64,000 nt of DNA. It comes from Hyposmocoma kahamanoa. Taxonomy: Eukaryota > Arthropoda > Insecta > Lepidoptera > Cosmopterigidae. The DNA is taken from assembly GCF_003589595.1 (NCBI RefSeq), contig NW_020653900.1, positions 3,890,223 through 3,954,222 of the forward strand, given 5' to 3'. Positions 57,196 to 64,000 of this stretch are shown here, piece by piece (position 1 is the first letter of the stretch; every line of letters begins with the position of its first letter). The notes below the pieces were generated by a model. That model ran no database searches. It saw nothing but the letters and a program-made list of their open reading frames with translations, and was not told where the DNA came from. The position numbers and the translations under genes were made by a program.

Positions 57196-57500
57196 TGAGG
57201 AGACAGATAGATAGATAAAGCATTTATTCAGCACAACACAGCATTACGTATAACAAGAAAAGGAATGTGAGAACAAATAATGTACTGAAAAGGTTTCGGC
57301 TCTGCACAATGCTGCCAACTTTCCAAGTTTGTACTGATATAATGCCGACCTAAGTGGTTGCGCAGGCAAACTGCGCGCAGCGACGAGCAGTCAGCGGCAC
57401 ATCAAGTGCAATAGTTGCACTACAATTCCGCTAGTATTACAGATGGAATAAGGACGACTTCAAGGTCGAACTGCAGCGCCCAATGCGCCGCCGTCCACAC
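57196..57500 (-). repeat. Probable LINE 3' UTR with GATA tail
   Basis: On the minus strand the sequence ends gctgaataaatgctttatc followed by tatctatctgtct: an AATAAA signal just before a short tandem tail. No coding part recognised. It sits against the broken head of a SINE F copy (57160-57195). Confidence 0.45.
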
Positions 57501-58021
57501 AACAACAACTTACTTAAATTAAAAAAAAAAAGCAAAAGCATTAATCTACAAGTACAAACAGATAATTATATAAAATCATAGAACATTGACAAATGTAATT
57601 ACTGCAGTAATTACTTATGAATAAAAATGGCAAAAGCATAGACTAGATATTTAAATCATCTGCATTTCAGACATCAGCGCTTTTCGTGAAAACAATAACA
57701 TGGGACAGATTTCAAAAAATAACATTGTTTTCAAAATGTAGGCTCACAGACGTAAAGTTTAGATTTAAATTTGTGAGATAGCGACCTCCTTGTGAAGTAG
57801 AATTAAAATTATTAAATATGTGTGAGAGGACGTGTAGATTTGAACAGAAAAAAACTTCTATATGTATAAAACTTCGTAAGTTCTCGGTTTCATAATAATG
57901 ATGAACGCTGAAAGCAATAATGTTTATTTATGTTTAAATTTTAGACGTTACATTAAGACAGTACGGTGGAGTCAGACGTTTTTGTAAGAGGTGATACAAA
58001 TACATGCCAGTACCATTGAAG

Positions 58022-58287
58022 CAACACGAGAGCTCCTTGTGGAGGAGTTCGTCCAGGGAAGTACTGTCACCTAACCTATTTCTGCCGCCAAGCAGTAGTG
58101 TGAGCATTACTGCGTACCAGTCGATAGTCTCAGGATGTCTCAAGGTATCGGGCGCAGTGTCAATGCCCCTCAGATCTTTGTGATTTAAACCTCTGAGTGG
58201 TACTGCAACTGTTTTGAACAGGCATCTCACTAACCACCAGGCACACGACTTGCTCGTCCCGTCACTTACTTAATATTATTAAAAAAT
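58022..58287 (+). repeat. Family A copy
   Basis: ccttgtggaggagttcgtcc, ctgccgccaagcagtagtgt, gcgcagtgtcaatgcccctc, ccaggcacacgacttgctcg. Confidence 0.8.
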
Positions 58288-58727
58288 AGAACTTTCCACC
58301 ATCAAGAGTAAGGGCCGATACACAAAAGTGCGATGTGACGTCGCATGCAGCATGCAGATGCAGGAGTGCATCATTTATTTTGAGGGAGTCAGAGGTTGGT
58401 TGGTCCTGGGGTCTTATGGTAAAAGTCAAGAACTTTGTCTTCTCGATATTTAGTGTGAGTATATTGCGATTTAATCATTCTACAACAGCATTAAGATCCT
58501 TTTGCGCCGAGCTGAATGCACCCTCCCAAGTGTCTTTCTATACTTTCTTTTATACAAGAATTTTGACAGGATCAGCCGTCAATGACAAAGCGTAAGCATT
58601 ACATTTAATATATATATTATTTTTTTAATTAAAACATTGAATCAATATAAGCACTACGGCACAAAGAAAAGTGGTGACATTTTAAAGAGCGGTTCTAATT
58701 AAATACTGTCTATTGAACGGGGATAAT

Positions 58728-59383
58728 CCACGGAAGAAGAAAAACAATGGAAGTACCTTATGCCTTGATTACTATTAATATATAAAAATTAATAAATATA
58801 AATAAATAAATAAATAACCGATGTCGCCAAAACTCACATTTTTAATTTGAAACACTACAAAATCTTGATATTGATTGGTCGTAATATAAAATTTAACAAG
58901 AAAATAACAAATTCTGGATTGTTAATTTAATTTAAACTTTACCCTGTTGGCATATCATTGAAAGATTAATACCATGAATACCTATTATTAAAAGTTAAGA
59001 TGTTTTGATATTATATTGAAATTTCAATCAATGTGCTGTTATCTAGCGGTTAATTGTTAAACGACGATGAATTGGAGTTATTAATTTGGTTCTCCAAAAA
59101 AGAAGCGATCGTATTGCAGGGGTGTAAGCTTTATTATATAGGTATACATGTATATTAATAATATACTTTCCGATGATACGAAATACCACCACGAGTAATA
59201 TTTTTGGTGCGGCTATCACTTTTGCACTCCAGAACAGCTGCTCCAAATTTGCTCGAAAGAATGACACAACCATACCATACAAAGCGAAAGTGGTAGACTA
59301 AGCTCACATAGGTCTTTCGAGACCTATAGTTGACATGCGTCAGACGCTAACTAACCACTTCTACTGTATTTATTATTCTGTGG
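58728..59383 (+). repeat. Family O copy 1
   Basis: 656 bp from ccacggaagaa to ttctgtgg (short inverted ends). Shared with copy 2: aaactcacat-tt, gatattgattggtcg, ccctgttggcatatc, atctagcggttaattg, gaaataccaccac. Identity by eye roughly 75-80%. Confidence 0.75.
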
Positions 59384-59761
59384 TTAAACTATATTCTATA
59401 GAATTTGTTGGAAGCGTGTAACTCACTAACACTTTTAAAAAATTTAAAGTAAGGAGCAAGCGAAACGAAGAAAGTATAACTCCATGATGCAGCCCGGTTG
59501 AACGCAATTTATTTGAAAAATATGTCCGCCCAGGTGGAAGCAACGTTTCTCCGCTGAACTACCATACTGTGTAACTGGGGATTTAAATTTTATACAACGT
59601 CGTGTAGCGCGTCTTCAATATTTTCTGTCCCATAAATATTTAATTTTAATTAACACAAAAGCTTGTACTACTCTCATTTAATGACAGTACTGAACTGTGT
59701 TGTCTTTGTAATTTTTAGGCTGTGATTTACAAAATAAATATTACAAAACGAATTTTTGTAC

Positions 59762-59838
59762 GAACGAAGTACTGCCACCTTACCTATTTCTGCCGCCAAC
59801 GTGAGCATTACTGCGTTCAACTGCGTTCGATTTGTCAA
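59762..59838 (+). repeat. Family A fragment, left of copia
   Basis: gtactgccaccttacctatt and ctgccgcca followed by gcattactgcgttc are family A in plus orientation. The A copy stops at gatttgtcaa, directly against the LTR. Confidence 0.7.
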
Positions 59839-60061
59839 TGTGGGGAAATCCGGAGTTTACGGATACCTCACAGAGATCTAGGACATTCGGATTAGAGACA
59901 ATAAAATAGATCTAAGTAAATTATGCAAAAAACTCACTCATTGAGGACTGCAATCAAAAGTATATGTGTTTTTACATAATGTACTTACATCTATTTTATT
60001 GTTTCTAATTCGAATGTCCTAGATCTCTGTGAGGTATCTATAAACTCTGGATTTCTCCACA
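59839..60061 (+). repeat. 5' LTR of the copia element, near-palindromic
   Basis: 223 bp, starting TGTGGGGAAATCC and ending GGATTTCTCCACA, that is TG...CA. The first ~93 bases and the reverse complement of the last ~93 agree at roughly 90% (shared block acctcacagagatctaggac and its reverse complement), around a centre of about 37 bp. It is called an LTR because the primer-binding site follows at once. No second LTR is present to confirm it. Confidence 0.7.
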
Positions 60062-60077
60062 TGGTAGCAGAGAATGG
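60062..60077 (+). other. Primer-binding site, initiator tRNA-Met
   Basis: tggtagcagag begins at the base after the LTR's terminal CA. It is complementary to the 3' end of insect initiator tRNA-Met (CUCUGCUACCA, from general knowledge of the fly tRNA). This is the primer position expected in an LTR retrotransposon and sets the LTR boundary. Confidence 0.75.
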
Positions 60078-60109
60078 TTGGACAAAAGATTTCTAGAAAA
60101 ATAATCGAG

Positions 60110-60575
60110 ATGAATTTTGTCGAAGATAGAGACAATATTAGAAAGTCCCAGGTTGTGGGAGGACTATGGTAAAGTTTCGAATAACTTAACGGCATATCTA
60201 ACTATGCGACTTGGAAAGTACAAGTTGAGCTTTACTTAGTCATGGAAGATCTTTTGGATTATATTGAGAAAACACCAAAAACTGCAAAGGGTCTTAAGAT
60301 TGACGGGAAGGTACGTGCTCAGATGCTTCTAACGGTGAAACCACACCCATGGTGCATGTGAAGAAATCAAGTACAGCTAAAGAATGCTGGAATGTTTTGA
60401 AGCCTGCCTTCGAAGACCAAGGAGTAAATAATAGATGTCGACTGCTAGAACGCCTTGTTAGCCAGAAGCTGACCATGTATAACAGCCCACGAGTCTACGT
60501 TACCGAGATAATGTCGCTGACCAACCAGCTGGCTGATACGGGCAAAGAAGTAGCTGAAGATGAAGAGAAGTAGCC
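60110..60575 (+). pseudogene. gag: copia gag remnant
   Basis: A Gag-like capsid remnant of a copia element. A likely start ATG is at 60110. The characteristic NYATWKVQVELYL block falls at about 60200, followed by MEDLLDYIE. The frame then stops soon after VKPHPWCM (about 60355), and the similarity continues in another frame from 60349 (KSSTAKECWNVLKPAFED, then LTNQLADTGK) up to the stop near 60573. At least two frameshifts, so not functional. The overlap with the next frame (60560) fits a Gag that once ran on into the zinc knuckle. Confidence 0.75.
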
Positions 60576-61183
60576 ACAAAGCAAAGGAAAATCCCAGAGT
60601 GGGGAAATCCAGAGTGACAGCTAACAAGAAAATTGAATGTTATGTGTGCGGAGAACGACATAAAGCTCGTTTTTGCCCGAAGAAGCACAACTGTCAAGCG
60701 CACACCACATATACGGCACTCCATTCCAAGGAGAATGATTCGCAAGAGTGGATATTAGATTCTGGAGCGTCATTTCATATGACTAACACGAGAAATTGGC
60801 TAGATAACTATGTGAAGTTGGAGGAGCCAGTTCAAATATCCTGCGCGAATGGGAGCAGAGTGGATGGTCAAGGTCGAGGTGATATTTGTTCGAATGAGTT
60901 GAACGTGAGTATGAAGGGAGCAGTCTATGTGCCGAAGCTAGCTGTGAATCTGTTGAGTGTAAGTACGTTAGTGAGTCGTAATTTTGTAGTAGTATTTTCA
61001 AAGAGAGGTTGTGAATTATATAAAGCTAGTGAATGCCAAGTGAGCGGTAAAGTTGAGTTGGTATGTAAGGAACAGAAAGGGATCTATGTAGTGAAACCTA
61101 ATTCTAATCCTGATTTGTTTTTAGCTCTAAAAACAACTACTGATGAGGAGTTAATCTATGGCACTGCAGACTTGGACATTTAG
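60560..61183 (+). pseudogene. pol: copia pol part 1: zinc knuckle and aspartic protease
   Basis: A 207-codon open stretch. Residues 27-39 are the CCHC knuckle CYVCGERHKARFC, whose spacing is C-x2-C-x3-H-x4-C, one residue short of the canonical C-x2-C-x4-H-x4-C. The protease active site is in EWILDSGASFHMT (D-S-G) at about residues 63-75, followed by the usual VYVPKLAVNLLSVSTL block. Near 61150 the frame is lost; the expected LWHCRLGHLG continues in another frame. In the family the protease cuts the Gag-Pol polyprotein inside virus-like particles. This copy cannot make a full product. Confidence 0.85.
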
Positions 61184-61590
61184 GACTTGGCAATATGAAA
61201 TTACTACATGATAAACTGGCGAGAGGTATACGTTTCAAGGATTCCAATTCAGTACAGTGTGTGTCATGCTTGAAAGGTAAGCAAACTACTTTACCTTTTC
61301 CGGTACAAGAGAGTACACGTGCAACTGAAATTTTTGAATTGGTCTATAGTGACATTTGTGACCCTATGGAGACTGCTTCATTTGCAGGGTATAGGTATTT
61401 CCTGACGTTCATTGACGATAATTCAAGAAAAACTTTTGTTTTTTTTTGCGGAGCAAAAGTGAGGTCTATTCTAAGCTGATAGAGTTTAAAACGCTTGTTG
61501 AAAATTAGACGGGTAAAAAGCTAAAGGCAATTAGAACAGACAACGGGTTAAGAATACGTCAATGAACGTGTAAATACTTTTTTGAAAAAA
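61156..61590 (+). pseudogene. pol: copia pol part 2: integrase N-terminus and core start
   Basis: GAG-pre-integrase zinc site H-x4-H...C-x2-C: LWHCRLGHLG at 61156-61185 and VQCVSCLKGK at about 61255. The integrase core follows: ELVYSDICDP (first catalytic D) and FLTFIDDNSRKTFVFF. After a frameshift near 61445 the sequence continues as RSKSEVYSKLIEFKTLVEN, a TAG stop near 61507, and RTDNG (second catalytic D) at about 61538. One more shift leads to YVNERVNTFLKK, where similarity ends at about 61590. The third catalytic residue and everything 3' are absent. Confidence 0.8.
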
Positions 61591-61652
61591 TGAGATGTCG
61601 CTTATCACAAGGCGCACGACTTGGTCGTCCCATCACTTGGTATTATAAAAAA
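61591..61652 (+). repeat. Family A fragment, right of copia
   Basis: gtcgcttatcac, caaggcgcacgacttggtcg and the A-rich end are the 3' part of family A. Same orientation as 59762-59838, so both are probably one A copy interrupted by the copia element and its deletion. Confidence 0.7.
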
Positions 61653-62211
61653 AATGTTAACATCGACTAAACAAAAATGGCGAGTTAATCAAGTTTTTCG
61701 TATTAACAAAATTAACTTCGCCTAAGCAAGAAATTCAAGTCGACTTAGAGTTTGCTTCGCAATTTCTTAAACTTAGGTAAAGTTTGTTTTGTAAACACAA
61801 AAGGCTTGCTTAGCTCGTTATCTTGCTTAGTCAAACTCAAAGGTCGTTTAAAATCTCAGCCTTATTGTGCAATAAAGAATATTACATTCACTCATTCGAA
61901 TAAACTAACAATTTTGCTTCAACAAAAGATCGTGTGACGTAATTTACGGCCCTAAGTATGTGTGGTAGTCGTATTCGTAGAAAATGAACATTAAAGTTTG
62001 AGTGAAAGGGATAATGTATGAAAGAGACAAAAATTTACTGTTATTATTGGTTAAATTCGATTACAATAAGGTGGGACACAACCACGGAAGAAAAAAACCA
62101 ACGAGCGTAGGTGAATTTTAAATGTTTTAGCAATTTATTAACCGCCCTTCTCGCTGTACAAACGGTAGAAAGTATGAAGCCTTTGTCTCTATGCCTGTGG
62201 CATCATAGCTC

Positions 62212-62828
62212 CCACGGAAGTATAAAAACAATGGAAGTGCCATAAGCCTCGATTGTTATTAGAATCGATGTTGCCAAAACTCACACATTCTTAATTTTAA
62301 ACACTACAAAATTGTGATATTGATTGGTCGAAGTTACAAATTCAAAACGAAACGACAGATTCTGAATTGTGAATACAATTTAAATTTTGCCCTGTTGGCA
62401 TATCGTTGAAAGTTTAATACCACAATACCTATTACTGCTAGTTGCGACGTTTTGACATTATATTGAAATTCCAATCAATGTTCTGCCATCTAGCGGTTAA
62501 TTGCTGAACGACGACGAACTGCAGTTATTAATTTACTTCGCCAAAAACGAAGCGACCATGTTGTAGGTGTATAAGCAGAAAATTGAAAATGTATTAAAAT
62601 AAGGCTTCCGATGACATGAAATACCACCACAGGCAATATTTTAGACGCGGTTATCATTTTTGTACTCCAAAACAGCACAATAAGGCACTTTTCTAGGATT
62701 TTAGCGAATTTGCACGAAAGAATGACACAATCATACCATATAAAGCGGACTGAACTGAGATAGATCTTTCTTTCTTCGCACGAGTCGGACGCTAACTAAC
62801 CACGTCTACTGTATTTATTGTTCTGTGG
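62212..62828 (+). repeat. Family O copy 2
   Basis: 617 bp, same orientation as copy 1 and 3.48 kb downstream; ends ccacggaag and ttctgtgg. A third end-like string (ccacggaagaaaaaa) lies at about 62083. Confidence 0.75.
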
Positions 62829-63025
62829 ACACATCATTGTAAAGAACTGTTAAAATACATGGAAAAGTGTTTTAATATAATATTTTACTTTTGAAAAGGG
62901 GGCGACTGAGGAGCTAGATATGCGTTTCACCGGTGCAGAGTGGCGCTGCGAAAGACTGATTTGTATTGTTGGAAAAAAGCAATCTAATGCAAAATAGATA
63001 ATACAGGCTAATCGGTCGCGTCATT

Positions 63026-63175
63026 ATTAACCGACTTTAAAAAGGAGGAGGTTCTCAATTAGACTGTTTTTTTTGTATGTATGTTATGCAATTACTCCGA
63101 CATCAGTTTGTGAATCGAATTTGATGCAAAAAGAGGGCACCTCGGTATCGGTATCGGAAGTTCCTAGATTGTTTT
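63026..63175 (+). repeat. Family I copy, 5' part
   Basis: aaccgactttaaaaaggagg, ggttctcaattagactgttt, then diverges. Confidence 0.65.
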
Positions 63176-63888
63176 TTTTAATCTAAAATTTATAAAAAGT
63201 TCGGTGTTACCTACAACAAAAGGGTTTCGTTAAATTAATTTAATAATAATATATTTTGACTAATTTATGCATAATATTTCTATGTATGTATTGTTAAATA
63301 ACGTAGATACTTTTATACGATACGATAAATACGTTTTAATTGTTTGTTTTGTTTTCTTTTTAACTCAGCCGAACATCGCCAGTGCGAAGGGTTACCCCGA
63401 TGTTAAGTAACAAATTTTATTATTTGAATTGCGGGTGAACTTACGTTCTCCGTCTACAATCCCGGTTTTACGCTTTGCTTTACATTTGTTTTTATTTTAA
63501 GCTTGGAATTAATTTGCATTTGTTTTCTTTTAATTTGGTAATATTCTTGAACAGGAAAAGTTGGTTTACATTTAGTATCAAAACGTAGAATGTTTTAAAA
63601 GCTTAAATAATAATTAGCATTTATTATTAATTAGTGACAAACTTAAAAAACTATGTTAATAGATATCATATATAATCATCGTCTTAGAGTGAACACCTCG
63701 TAAGTGATTTCTATGTAATTTTTCTGGACGAAGACTCAAATGTGATGTAAAATATAGTAAACGCAATAATGTTTGTAGTTAGCATTTTAATTAGTTAAAT
63801 TATACCTCTTTCAGATACTATAATGCTGTAATACGAGTAATATATTTGAGCAAGAAGTTTATACTGTTTTCTGCAACGGAAATCACTT

Positions 63889-64000
63889 TTTAACCGACTT
63901 TTGAAAAAAGAGGAAGTTCACAGTTCGACTGTATGTTTTTTTGTATGTATGTTACGCGACAACTCCGGTATTTGTGAAACGATCTTCATGATTTTTTTTT
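63889..64000 (+). repeat. Family I copy, cut by the window end
   Basis: taaccgacttttgaaaaaag, agttcgactgtatgtttttt, tttgtgaaacgatcttcatg. Confidence 0.7.

Larger units (their letters stand above)
59839..61590 (+). mobile_element. Decayed Ty1/copia LTR retrotransposon, 3' truncated
   Basis: Order: LTR (59839-60061), primer-binding site (60062), gag, zinc knuckle, protease, GAG-pre-integrase HHCC, integrase core start. This is the pol order of Ty1/copia, not gypsy. Several frameshifts and stops interrupt it. It ends at about 61590, shortly after the second integrase motif, where family A sequence resumes; the rest of integrase, reverse transcriptase, RNase H and the 3' LTR are missing. Family A also lies just upstream (59762-59838), so the element probably inserted into an A copy and later lost its 3' half by deletion. 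Confidence 0.85.

Noticed and set aside
58728..62828. Family O copies as LTRs of one retrotransposon
   Set aside because: Ends are CCAC...GTGG and not TG...CA, there is no primer site after copy 1, and the interior belongs to unrelated elements.

Overview
The window is eukaryotic, non-coding and dominated by transposable elements. It is AT-rich and has no operons, rRNA or CRISPR. No host protein-coding exon could be supported. The repeats point to an insect, most likely a moth or butterfly: non-LTR reverse transcriptases of lepidopteran type, a tRNA-derived SINE of a kind common in Lepidoptera (family G here), a Ty1/copia element primed by initiator tRNA-Met, piggyBac-like and mariner-like remnants, and many palindromic MITEs. 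It is best read as intergenic DNA or a very long intron. Letters A-T are my own labels for repeat families seen at least twice, or clearly structured, within the window; no database was searched.

Layout. 1-5.4 kb: mostly unassigned, with SINE P copies, a MITE C copy and a 10-N gap flanked by an exact duplication. 5.4-6.7 kb: hAT-like MITE J with 8-bp target duplications, SINE F and a LINE tail. 8.4-11 kb: palindromic MITEs and a LINE broken into two opposite-facing parts. 11.2-15.8 kb: family A copies, one of which holds both a palindromic MITE and the longest open reading frame of the window, a 5'-truncated non-LTR reverse transcriptase on the minus strand (14118-15729). 16-24 kb: further A copies, a piggyBac-like non-autonomous element (18654-19825), a tail-to-tail SINE E/SINE G pair, and MITE J copy 2 inside family K with an empty K copy nearby. 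26-38 kb: A copies, an ACGC microsatellite, a mariner-like transposase end, MITEs C, D and N, a Transib-like MITE inside family A, and a LINE tail. 39.2-40.3 kb: a tandem array of about 107-bp units, each with a tRNA T-arm-like motif. 41-45 kb: foldback elements, a LINE tail, a piggyBac C-terminal cysteine motif, family I and a 400-N gap. 45-57 kb: SINE and family I copies and two separate decayed LINE C-termini. 58-64 kb: two direct copies of family O flanking a decayed copia element whose 5' LTR is itself a near-palindrome, then two family I ends.

How it fits together: nothing here forms a host pathway. The informative content is insertion history. Family A (about 18 loci) is the usual landing site, and several nested insertions have readable target duplications plus uninterrupted relatives in the same window, which lets element ends be set without outside data.
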